Below are positions 6,675 through 13,068 of a DNA stretch of 13,068 nucleotides, piece by piece. Below the pieces are notes generated by a model. It saw nothing but the letters and a program-made list of their open reading frames with translations, searched no databases and had not been told where the DNA came from. The position numbers and the translations under genes were made by a program. Numbering within the stretch: the stretch's first letter is position 1; each line of letters begins with the position of its first letter. Location: contig CAITAM010000527.1 of the NCBI GenBank assembly GCA_903890265.1, forward strand, positions 1 to 13,068, given 5' to 3'. The DNA is from an uncultured Pseudomonadota bacterium. GTDB lineage: Bacteria > Pseudomonadota > Gammaproteobacteria > Steroidobacterales > Steroidobacteraceae.

Positions 6675-7314
6675 CCTGCGCGGTGCGCAGCGCCGCTGCT
6701 TCCTTCGCCTGCGTCCGGATGTCATCCCAGCGCTGCTCGCGCACCAGGGCCGCGCCGCACATCCAGCTGCCGCCCACGCAGCGGACCGTCGGCAAGCCGA
6801 GATAGGTCGGCGCCCGGCCGAGGTCGATGCCGCCGGTCGGGCAGAAGTGCACGTCCGGAACCGGGCCGGCGAGCGAGCGAAGGAAAGCCACGCCGCCGGC
6901 CGCCTCGGCCGGAAAGAACTTCTGGAAGCGGTACCCGGCAGCGCGCAGCGCGAGCACTTCGCTTACCGTCTGCGCCGCCGGCAGCCACGCCATCGGGCTG
7001 TCGCCGGCGGCCTCGATCAGCGACGGCGTGGCGCCGGGCGAGACGGCGAAGACGGCGCCGGCGCCCGCTGCCAGCGCGAACTGCCGCGGCTCGATCACGC
7101 TGCCGACACCGACCGTTGCGTCGGGGACCTCGGCGCGGATCGCCCGCACTGCATCCAGTGCCACCGGCGTGCGCAGCGTGACCTCAAGCACCCGGAGCCC
7201 GCCTTCCACGAGGGCGCGCGCGAGCGGCACGGCGGTCGCGAGGTCGTCGACGACGATGACCGGTATCACCGGTACGGTGCCAATCAGGGTCAGGGCGGTA
7301 ACGCTGTGCGACAT
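6667..7314 (-). CDS. eda: KDPG aldolase (2-dehydro-3-deoxy-phosphogluconate aldolase)
   Basis: This 215-residue class I aldolase is cytoplasmic and a trimer in the family. It splits KDPG into pyruvate and glyceraldehyde 3-phosphate, the last step of the Entner-Doudoroff route. The active-site glutamate E44 and R48 lie in EVTLRT (44-49). The Schiff-base lysine K132 is in FQKFFPAE (130-137). The phosphate-binding PTGGID follows near residue 160. Length and order are normal. ATG 7314 is 3 nt after the edd stop, and its ribosome site GGAG lies inside the last codons of edd at 8 nt, so it is coupled to edd. It is the last gene of the zwf operon; its TAA (6669-6667) overlaps the convergent MFS stop. 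Confidence 0.94.
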   Translation of the reverse strand: MSHSVTALTLIGTVPVIPVIVVDDLATAVPLARALVEGGLRVLEVTLRTPVALDAVRAIRAEVPDATVGVGSVIEPRQFALAAGAGAVFAVSPGATPSLIEAAGDSPMAWLPAAQTVSEVLALRAAGYRFQKFFPAEAAGGVAFLRSLAGPVPDVHFCPTGGIDLGRAPTYLGLPTVRCVGGSWMCGAALVREQRWDDIRTQAKEAAALRTAQAK

Positions 7315-7317
7315 GCT

Positions 7318-9126
7318 TCAGGCTCCAAAAATTGAGGCGCCGCGATCGGCGGGACCGACGTTGCGACGAAACAGTTCAAACAGCTCCCGGCCCAGGCCGT
7401 AGGTCGCACCGGCGGTACGCACGGCCGTCGGCCGCGCCGCGAATTCCGCGGCATCGACCAGCACGTCAAGCCGGCCGGCGACGCCGTCGATCCGGATCAC
7501 GTCGCCATTTAGGAGGCGGGCGATCGGCCCGCCGGACACCGCCTCGGGGCTGAGGTGAATGGCCGCCGGTACCTTGCCGGACGCGCCCGACATGCGACCG
7601 TCAGTCACGAGCGCCACCCGGTGACCACGGTCCTGCAGCACGCCGAGGATCGGCGTCAGGCTGTGCAGTTCGGGCATGCCGTTGGCCTGCGGTCCCTGGA
7701 AGCGCACCACGACCACCACGTCACGGTCCAGGTCGCCGGCCGCAAAGCGGGCCTTGAGCTCGTGCGGGTCATCGAGCACGAGCGCCGGTGCTTCGATGAT
7801 CCAGCGGTCCTCGCCGACCGCGGACAGCTTGATCGCGGCACTGCCAAGATTGCCGGTCAGCATCTTGACCCCGCCCGTGGCCTGGAACGGCCCGGCCACC
7901 GGTCGCAGCAGGCTCGGATCCTCGGAGCGTCGCGTTGCCGGCGCGTAGTGCAGGGCGCCGTCGGCGAGGTAGGGCTGGACCGGGTAGTCGGCCAGCGTGC
8001 CACCGGCAATGGTCGCGGCATCCCCGTGGACGAGCCCGGCGTCGAGCAGCTCGCCGATGACGAAGGCCATGCCGCCCGCGGCATGGAAGTCGTTGATGTC
8101 GGCGCTGCCGTTGGGATAGACCCGCGCGAGCAGCGGCACCGCGTCCGACAGTTTCGCGATGTCCTCGAGCGTCAGTTCAAAGCCCGCCGCCGCCGCGATG
8201 GCCACGAGATGCAGCAGGTGATTGGTGGAGCCGCCCGTCGCGTGCAGCCCGACCACGCCGTTGACGACGGTGCGCGCGTCCACGAGCTCACCCACCCGGC
8301 GGGCACCGGGGTCCCGGGCCAGCGCCACCGCGGTTTCCACGGCGCGGTCGGTCAGTGCGTCACGCAGCGCCGTGCCGGGGTGGACGAAGCTGCTGCCCGG
8401 CAGCTGCAGGCCCATGATCTCCATCAGCATCTGGTTGGAGTTCGCGGTGCCGTAGAACGTACAGGTCCCGGGGCTGTGATAGGACTTCGCCTCGGCGTCC
8501 AGCAGTTCGTCGCGGCTCGCCTCGCCGGCGGCGTAGCGCTGCCGTACGCGACTCTTCTCGGCGTTGGTGAGGCCCGAAGGCATCGGGCCCGACGGCACGA
8601 AGACCGCCGGCAGGTGCCCGAAGCTGAGCGCGCCGATCAGCAGCCCCGGCACGATCTTGTCGCAGATCCCGAGATACAGCGCGCCGTCGAAGAGGTCGTG
8701 CGACAGCGCGATGGCCGTCGACAGCGCGATCACATCACGCGAGAAGAGCGAGAGTTCCATGCCACCCCGCCCCTGCGTGACGCCGTCGCACATCGCGGGC
8801 GTGCCGCCGGCGACCTGCGCCGTCGCGCCGTTCAGCCGCGCGACACGGCGGATCCGGTCGGGGTACGTCGCGTACGGCTGGTGTGCCGAGAGCATGTCGT
8901 TATAGGCAGTGACGATGCCGAGATTGGGCGTCTGGCCGGCACGCATCATGGCCTTGTCAGCGTGCTCCGCCGCCGCGAACCCGTGCGCCAGGTTGCCGCA
9001 GCCAAGCTCCCGTCGCGGGCCTTCGCTCGCCTGCCGGCGGACACGCTCGAGGTAGGCCGTCCGCCGGTCACGGCTGCGCTCGTTCAGCCGCTCGGTGATG
9101 GCGGTGACGATCGGGTGGGTGGTCAT
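7318..9126 (-). CDS. edd: Phosphogluconate dehydratase
   Basis: This 602-residue iron-sulfur enzyme of the IlvD/Edd family, almost exactly the usual length, dehydrates 6-phosphogluconate to KDPG. It resembles E. coli Edd throughout: LACGNLAHGF appears as LGCGNLAHGF (41-50), then YNDMLSAHQPY (75-85), PAMCDGVTQG with C113, GICDKIVPG with C155, and SPGTCTFYGTANSNQM with C222. These three cysteines are the expected 4Fe-4S ligands. The C-terminal swivel domain carries VTDGRMSGASGKVP. ATG 9126 overlaps the pgl stop as ATGA, with GAGGAG about 9 nt upstream, so translation is coupled. An upstream extension of the frame into pgl is not used. It sits between pgl and eda in the ED operon. Confidence 0.95.
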   Translation of the reverse strand: MTTHPIVTAITERLNERSRDRRTAYLERVRRQASEGPRRELGCGNLAHGFAAAEHADKAMMRAGQTPNLGIVTAYNDMLSAHQPYATYPDRIRRVARLNGATAQVAGGTPAMCDGVTQGRGGMELSLFSRDVIALSTAIALSHDLFDGALYLGICDKIVPGLLIGALSFGHLPAVFVPSGPMPSGLTNAEKSRVRQRYAAGEASRDELLDAEAKSYHSPGTCTFYGTANSNQMLMEIMGLQLPGSSFVHPGTALRDALTDRAVETAVALARDPGARRVGELVDARTVVNGVVGLHATGGSTNHLLHLVAIAAAAGFELTLEDIAKLSDAVPLLARVYPNGSADINDFHAAGGMAFVIGELLDAGLVHGDAATIAGGTLADYPVQPYLADGALHYAPATRRSEDPSLLRPVAGPFQATGGVKMLTGNLGSAAIKLSAVGEDRWIIEAPALVLDDPHELKARFAAGDLDRDVVVVVRFQGPQANGMPELHSLTPILGVLQDRGHRVALVTDGRMSGASGKVPAAIHLSPEAVSGGPIARLLNGDVIRIDGVAGRLDVLVDAAEFAARPTAVRTAGATYGLGRELFELFRRNVGPADRGASIFGA

Positions 9127-9842
9127 GGCGCGATCTCCTCGGCAGCGTAAGCAATGAGCGGCTCTTTCCTGCCTGCCATCACGGCGGCGGCCGGCAGCGC
9201 CTCGTCCGTCGCGTCGAGGCTCTCCACCAGCGCCAGTTTGCGCGCGCCGTTGAAAAGCAGGTAGCCGTGGCGCGCCGCCCGCAGCGTGGCGAGCGACAGC
9301 GAGACGCGCTCCTCGCCACCCGGCGCGCGCGCCGCGACCACGGCGTCGCCGGCCGGCGCGGAATCCCACGGCAGACCGCCCGGGAAGAGCGATGCCACGT
9401 GGCCGTCCTCGCCGATGCCGAGCACGGCGACGTCGAGCGGCCAGGCAAGGGCCGAGAGCGCCCGGTTGAGTTCGGTCACGCCGGCGCCGGGCTCGAGTCC
9501 CGGCACGTAGAGCGGATGCCAGTGGCAGTGGCGTGCGGCGCCCTGCAGCAGCGTCTGCGTCACGAGAGTGGCGTTGGCGCGCGGGTGCCCTTCGGGTACC
9601 CAGCGTTCATCCGTCAGCGTGACATGCAGTCGTGGCCAGTCCAGCCGCTCGGCCGCGAGCGCGGCGAGGAAGGCCGCGGGCGTCGTGCCGCCGCTCACCG
9701 CGAGGAATGCCACGCCGCGTTCGTCGATGGCATCGCGCAGGCGGGCCGCGACATCACGGGCAAGCTGCAGCGCGGCGCCCGCCGGCCGGTCGAAGCGCCG
9801 GATGGTGATGCCGACACGGTACGGGGTGCCCGGTTCGCTCAC
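9123..9842 (-). CDS. pgl: 6-phosphogluconolactonase (DevB/SOL type)
   Basis: This 239-residue cytoplasmic enzyme hydrolyses 6-phosphogluconolactone, the product of Zwf, to 6-phosphogluconate. Family signatures are SGGTTP (50-55), TDERWVP (77-83) and GIGEDGHVASLFPG (142-155). The last includes the His proposed as the catalytic base in this family. Length is typical. The start codon is GTG (9842-9840), not ATG. It overlaps the zwf stop as GTGA, with GAGG 7 nt upstream. The 3' end overlaps edd as ATGA. This tight spacing shows an operon in which Zwf, Pgl and Edd act in sequence. Confidence 0.93.
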   Translation of the reverse strand: MSEPGTPYRVGITIRRFDRPAGAALQLARDVAARLRDAIDERGVAFLAVSGGTTPAAFLAALAAERLDWPRLHVTLTDERWVPEGHPRANATLVTQTLLQGAARHCHWHPLYVPGLEPGAGVTELNRALSALAWPLDVAVLGIGEDGHVASLFPGGLPWDSAPAGDAVVAARAPGGEERVSLSLATLRAARHGYLLFNGARKLALVESLDATDEALPAAAVMAGRKEPLIAYAAEEIAP

Positions 9843-11320
9843 GGCAGGTCCTCAAGCTCCTCGTGCCAGGTCCTGCCGTCGCGCTCAACCAGCGCGATCG
9901 CGGCGGACGGGCCCCAGGTGCCGGCGGTGTAGGGCCGGGGCGGCTCCGAGTCCTGCGCCCAGGCCGACAGGATGGGATCGATCCACGCCCAGGCCGCCTC
10001 GACCTCGTCGCGGCGCATGAACAGCGTCGGGTTGCCGCGCACCACGTCCATCAGCAGCCGTTCGTAGGCATCCGGCTGGCGCTGGCCGGCGAAGGCGTTC
10101 GCAAAGCTCATGTCCAGCGAGGTGCGGCGCAGGCGCAGACCCCCCGGGCCGGGTTCCTTGATCATGAGGCCAAGCCGCACGCCCTCGTCCGGCTGCAGGC
10201 GGATGATGAGCTTGTTGGGCGTGAGCGGTCCGGCCGCGGCGCCGAACAGGGAGTGCCGGACCGGCTGAAAGGAGACCACGATCTCGGACACGCGCTGCGG
10301 CAGGCGCTTGCCGGTCCGCAGGTAGAACGGCACGCCCGCCCAGCGCCAGTTGGCCACTTCCGCGCGGATCGCGACGAACGTCTCGGTGCGCGACTGCTCT
10401 GCGCCGAGTTCGTCGGTGTAGCCCGGCACCGCGCCGGAACTCGCCACTCCCCGCCGGTACTGGCCACGCACCGTGTAATGCCGGACGTCGTCGCCGCGGA
10501 TCGGCCTCAGCGCCCGCAGGACCTTGAGCTTCTCGTCGCGCACGACGTCGGCATCCATGGAATACGGCGGCTCCATCGCAACGAAGCACAAGAGCTGCAG
10601 CATGTGGTTCTGCACCATGTCGCGCAGCGCCCCGGCCGTGTCGTAATACCCGGCCCGTCCGGCGAGGCCCAGTTCCTCGGCCACCGTGATCTGCACGTGG
10701 TCGATGCGGGCGGCGTTCCAGAGCGGCTCGAACAGCGCGTTGCCAAAGCGCAGCGCGATCAGGTTCTGCACCGTCTCCTTGCCAAGGTAATGGTCGATGC
10801 GGAAGGTCTGCGCTTCGCTGAACACGGCCGCCAGCGTCGCGTTCGTCTGTCGCGCGCTGGCAAGGTCGTGACCGATGGGCTTTTCGACGACGACGCGGCT
10901 CAAGGGGCCGTCGAGACCGTACTGGTGCAGCCGCTCGCAGGCCGGTGCAAACAGTCCGGGGCCGATGGCGAGATAAAAGATCCGGACCCGGTCGGGCCGC
11001 GCGTCGAGTCGGGCCTTGAGGTCCGCCCACCCGGAGTCGCTGGCAACGTCCACTGCCACGTAGTCCACGATCTCAAGGAACTCGGCCAGGCGATCGCCGG
11101 GCACGTCCGACGCCGGCCCCGCGACCGATTCGGCCACCTTCTGCCGGTAATTCGCGGCGCCGAGCGTGTCGCGGGCCGCGCCGATGACGCGGCTGCCCGG
11201 GCCGACCTGGCCGGCGAGGAATCGCTGCAACAGGGCCGGCAGCAGCTTGCGCTTGGCAAGGTCGCCCGTGCCGCCAAAGATCACGAGGTCGAAATCGGGA
11301 AGCGTCGGAGAGGGCGGCAT
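9839..11320 (-). CDS. zwf: Glucose-6-phosphate dehydrogenase
   Basis: This 493-residue enzyme oxidises glucose 6-phosphate to the lactone with reduction of NAD(P)+, the entry to the Entner-Doudoroff route. The N-terminal coenzyme motif GGTGDLAKRKLLP is at 16-28, EKPIGHD at 146-152, and the substrate-binding RIDHYLGKE at 174-182. The catalytic base is H239 in DMVQNH. The length fits the family. ATG 11320 has the ribosome site AGAGGA (11334-11329) about 8 nt upstream, and the leader from the predicted promoter is only about 20 nt. It is the first gene of zwf-pgl-edd-eda. The divergent GntR/UTRA gene is the likely regulator. Confidence 0.95.
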   Translation of the reverse strand: MPPSPTLPDFDLVIFGGTGDLAKRKLLPALLQRFLAGQVGPGSRVIGAARDTLGAANYRQKVAESVAGPASDVPGDRLAEFLEIVDYVAVDVASDSGWADLKARLDARPDRVRIFYLAIGPGLFAPACERLHQYGLDGPLSRVVVEKPIGHDLASARQTNATLAAVFSEAQTFRIDHYLGKETVQNLIALRFGNALFEPLWNAARIDHVQITVAEELGLAGRAGYYDTAGALRDMVQNHMLQLLCFVAMEPPYSMDADVVRDEKLKVLRALRPIRGDDVRHYTVRGQYRRGVASSGAVPGYTDELGAEQSRTETFVAIRAEVANWRWAGVPFYLRTGKRLPQRVSEIVVSFQPVRHSLFGAAAGPLTPNKLIIRLQPDEGVRLGLMIKEPGPGGLRLRRTSLDMSFANAFAGQRQPDAYERLLMDVVRGNPTLFMRRDEVEAAWAWIDPILSAWAQDSEPPRPYTAGTWGPSAAIALVERDGRTWHEELEDLP

Positions 11321-11339
11321 GAAGGACTTCCTCTGAATG

Positions 11340-11363
11340 ATACCGGTATTATACGCCGGTAAT
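11340..11363. promoter_or_regulatory. Putative operator over the zwf promoter (TACCGG elements)
   Basis: The perfect 10-bp palindrome ATACCGGTAT (11340-11349) covers the end of the -10 box and the predicted start point. A second element, CCGGTA, lies at 11356-11361 within the -10/-35 spacer. On the minus strand both read TACCGG, spaced 13 bp start to start. Their place over the promoter suggests binding by a repressor, probably the divergent GntR/UTRA protein. This is inferred from position and repetition only. Confidence 0.45.
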
Positions 11364-11378
11364 TAAGTGAGGTGACAA
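11348..11378 (-). promoter_or_regulatory. Sigma70-like promoter of the zwf-pgl-edd-eda operon
   Basis: On the minus strand TTGTCA (11378-11373, 5 of 6 to consensus), a 19-bp spacer and a perfect TATAAT (11353-11348) lie upstream of zwf. The predicted start point is near 11341, leaving a leader of about 20 nt that holds the ribosome site. The spacer is 2 bp longer than ideal, so an activator or extended contacts may matter. TACCGG elements overlap the -10, the start point and the spacer, which suits repression. Confidence 0.6.
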
Positions 11379-11442
11379 GTTCGAGCGTACGCCATTTTTA
11401 TATTGATTTTATTACCAAAATTTACTGGCCGCCGTGTCCTTT

Positions 11443-11467
11443 GGTATCGTACCGGGATGGATACCGG
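11443..11467. promoter_or_regulatory. Putative operator over the gntR start region
   Basis: GGTATCGTACC (11443-11453) is an inverted repeat of GGTA and TACC around 3 bp. TACCGG occurs at 11450-11455 and again at 11462-11467, across the start codon of the regulator gene. These are the same element seen over the zwf promoter, so one protein may bind both ends of the gap and control its own gene as well. Confidence 0.4.
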
Positions 11468-12209
11468 TTTTAATGCGGCGCTTCGAGAACGGCTCCGGAC
11501 CCTCGCCCTGGCGCGCGGCACCCGCTACCAGCAGCTCGGTGATGCGCTCAAGGCGCTGATCGCCGAGGGCGCCGCCGGTCCCGCGGGGGTGCTGCCGCCG
11601 GAGCGGGAACTGGCGCGGGTATCGGGGTTGTCGCGGGTGACCGTGCGTAAGGCACTGGCCGGGCTCGTGGCCGCGGGCGTGGTGCACCAGCGCGCGGGGT
11701 CCGGGACCTTTGTCGGCGAGCGCATCGTGCGCTCGTTCTCGCGCCTGACGAGTTTCACCGAAGACCTGCGGGCCCGCGGCCTCGAGTCCCGCGTCGTGTT
11801 CCTCGCGCGCTCGGTTGCCGAGGTCACGTCCGACGAGGCGATGGCCCTTGCCCTGTCACCGGGAAGCCTCGTGGTGCGCCTGCACCGGCTGCGCCTCGCG
11901 GGCGAGCAGGCACTCGCGGTGGAGGAGACCGCGGTACCGCATGCCATCCTCACCGAGCCCGAGCGCGTCGGCGCCTCGCTGTACGAGACCCTCACGGCGC
12001 TGGGCGCCCCCCCGGTACGGGCCATTCAGCGGCTGCGGGCGGTCGCGCTCGATACCGCGTCGGCGCGCCATCTCGGGCTGACGGCCGGCGGTCCGGCGCT
12101 GCACATCGAGCGGCGCGCCTTTCTCGCGGACGGCAGGGCGGTCGAGTTCACCCGCTCGATTTATCGGGCGGACGTCTACGATTTTGTGGCCGAGCTCACG
12201 GTGGGGTAA
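11457..12209 (+). CDS. GntR-family (HutC/UTRA subfamily) transcriptional regulator
   Basis: This 250-residue DNA-binding regulator has a winged helix-turn-helix of GntR type at about 23-88 (LPPERELARVSGLSRVTVRK, 46-65; wing with GSGTFV, 81-86). A UTRA effector domain follows at about 108-245, the fold that binds sugars or sugar phosphates in HutC-type members. It is divergent from zwf. It most likely controls the Entner-Doudoroff operon and itself in response to an ED intermediate or related sugar; the effector is unknown. ATG 11457 is chosen because the HTH then starts at the usual distance. An in-frame TTG at 11403 would place the AT-rich promoter region inside the gene. There is no strong ribosome site before the ATG. 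The AT-rich block 11394-11426, with TATATT at 11399-11404, probably holds its promoter. Confidence 0.88.
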   Translation: MDTGFNAALRERLRTLALARGTRYQQLGDALKALIAEGAAGPAGVLPPERELARVSGLSRVTVRKALAGLVAAGVVHQRAGSGTFVGERIVRSFSRLTSFTEDLRARGLESRVVFLARSVAEVTSDEAMALALSPGSLVVRLHRLRLAGEQALAVEETAVPHAILTEPERVGASLYETLTALGAPPVRAIQRLRAVALDTASARHLGLTAGGPALHIERRAFLADGRAVEFTRSIYRADVYDFVAELTVG

Positions 12210-12252
12210 ATCGCGCGCATGCGGTCCACTCGGCTGCCGCTACGGCTGCAAG

Positions 12253-13068
12253 TCAGAGGTAGGGCGACAGGAGGCGGGCCGCGCTGTCGCGAAGCCGTCG
12301 CGCGAGTGGCCGAGCACGGACTTCGTCGCGGGTGATCTCCCGATGCATGGCCGCCATCACGCGACCATCAATGGCGCCAGCCAACGGCTCGTCGTAGAAC
12401 TCGACATTGACTTCAAAATTGAGCGTGAAGCTTCGCGTGTCCCAGTTCGCACTGCCTATCAGGCACCACTCCCGATCGATGGACAGCAGTTTGGTGTGAT
12501 TGAACGGAGCCTCCTGCGCATAAATCCGGCAGCCGGCACCGAGCAGCGGATCAATGTGGGCGCGGTTCGCCCAATCCAGCCACGGATGATTACTGCGCTC
12601 TGGCAGCACAATATCCACGGCGACGCCGCGCATGGCGGCGAGAGACAGCGCGGTCATGAGACGCTCATCGGGCAGAAAGTAAGGTGTCATGATGCGGATA
12701 GAACGGCGCGCACAGCACACCGCTTCCGTAATCAGCAGTTCGATTTTTTCCAGATCCTCATCCGGACCCGACATGACGGCGCGGGCACTGCTGATACCGA
12801 CCTTCTCGACTGCCGGAAACCAGACGGTGCCGCTCAGCACCTCGCTCGCTGCAAACTGCCAGTCGCGCGCAAAGCATTCCATCAGCTGGGCGGTTACCGG
12901 TCCTTCAATCCGAAAATGGGTGTCTCGTACGGGATGGCGCGGCGCCGCTGACAGTACATTCTCCGCGCCGATGTTAAGCCCGCCGGTAAACGCTGCGCGG
13001 CCGTCGATGATCAGCATTTTTCGGTGATTGCGCAGATTGAGGAACGGCATTCGCCACGGCGCCGCGGA
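12253..13068 (-). CDS. Cardiolipin synthase-like phospholipase D protein, C-terminal part; cut by right edge
   Basis: The last 271 residues of a membrane-bound phospholipase D-superfamily enzyme are visible; the N-terminus lies beyond base 13068. The frame is open to the edge (SAAPWRMPFLNLRNHRK), so the internal Met at 13050 is not the start. Two HKD motifs are present: HRKMLIIDG followed by AFTGG (from visible residue 15) and HTKLLSID followed by GSANWD (from visible residue 191). Between them, TPYFLPDERL matches ClsA-type cardiolipin synthases, which join two phosphatidylglycerols. The usual N-terminal membrane helices cannot be checked. GC is clearly lower than in the neighbours (53-60% in lines sampled by eye). 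The gene is convergent with the regulator, 43 bp apart, with no clear terminator between. Confidence 0.85.
   Translation of the reverse strand, partial: SAAPWRMPFLNLRNHRKMLIIDGRAAFTGGLNIGAENVLSAAPRHPVRDTHFRIEGPVTAQLMECFARDWQFAASEVLSGTVWFPAVEKVGISSARAVMSGPDEDLEKIELLITEAVCCARRSIRIMTPYFLPDERLMTALSLAAMRGVAVDIVLPERSNHPWLDWANRAHIDPLLGAGCRIYAQEAPFNHTKLLSIDREWCLIGSANWDTRSFTLNFEVNVEFYDEPLAGAIDGRVMAAMHREITRDEVRARPLARRLRDSAARLLSPYL

Noticed and set aside
6650..6679. Inverted repeat GCAGGC/GCCTGC between the MFS and eda ends as a two-way terminator
   Set aside because: The stem is only 6 bp with an 18-nt loop and no T-run on either strand, and it lies within coding sequence.
5415..6725. A 436-codon minus-strand open frame opposite the MFS gene
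   Set aside because: Arg/Asp/Glu-rich shadow product; the plus frame has clear membrane helices and MFS motifs.
7250..7277. Two CCGGTA words near the eda start as further operator sites
   Set aside because: They lie inside eda and are explained by the repeated Val-Pro-Val-Ile-Pro-Val codons; no promoter is near.
9863..11362. A 499-codon plus-strand open frame opposite zwf
   Set aside because: The opposite strand encodes an intact Zwf with all signatures; the plus-strand product is a compositional shadow.
12210..12252. Terminator between the GntR gene and the cardiolipin synthase gene
   Set aside because: Only short repeats of GGCTGC in direct order and a GCATGC palindrome are seen, with no stable stem followed by T residues.

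Overview
The window is GC-rich chromosomal DNA (roughly two thirds G+C by eye). It carries single-copy metabolic and envelope genes, with no insertion sequence, tRNA, rRNA or CRISPR array visible. The protein families (NdvA-type exporter, bactofilins, Zwf-Pgl-Edd-Eda, pyruvate carboxylase, cardiolipin synthase) point to a Gram-negative pseudomonadote, most likely a high-GC gammaproteobacterium. This is inferred from protein likeness only.

Left part (1-4457, all minus strand). The 5' part of a pyruvate carboxylase gene runs off the left edge. Upstream of it lie an NdvA-like ABC exporter, a short-chain dehydrogenase and two tandem bactofilins. The two bactofilins and the dehydrogenase are tightly spaced and probably form one operon. 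A 24-bp near-perfect palindrome lies just upstream of the first bactofilin.

Centre (4654-6674, plus strand). A class II aldolase/adducin-type enzyme is followed by an MFS transporter of the anion:cation symporter type. The transporter has no usable ATG, GTG or TTG start upstream of its first membrane helix. The best candidate is a CTG that overlaps the aldolase stop as CTGA.

Right part (6667-11320, minus strand). A compact Entner-Doudoroff operon in the order zwf-pgl-edd-eda turns glucose 6-phosphate into pyruvate and glyceraldehyde 3-phosphate. The genes are joined by GTGA, ATGA and 3-nt junctions. A GntR/UTRA-family regulator is divergently transcribed from 11457. The 136-bp gap between them holds a sigma70-like promoter for zwf (perfect TATAAT) and repeated TACCGG elements that look like operators. 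A partial cardiolipin synthase gene of lower GC runs in from the right edge.

How the parts fit: the ED operon yields pyruvate, the substrate of pyruvate carboxylase. The aldolase-MFS pair meets the ED operon tail to tail and could feed sugar acids into it, but that is a guess. I found no clear new defence or mobile system. The most unusual items are the CTG-start transporter, the TACCGG operator cluster, the bactofilin-leader palindrome, and bactofilins paired with an SDR rather than a peptidase.
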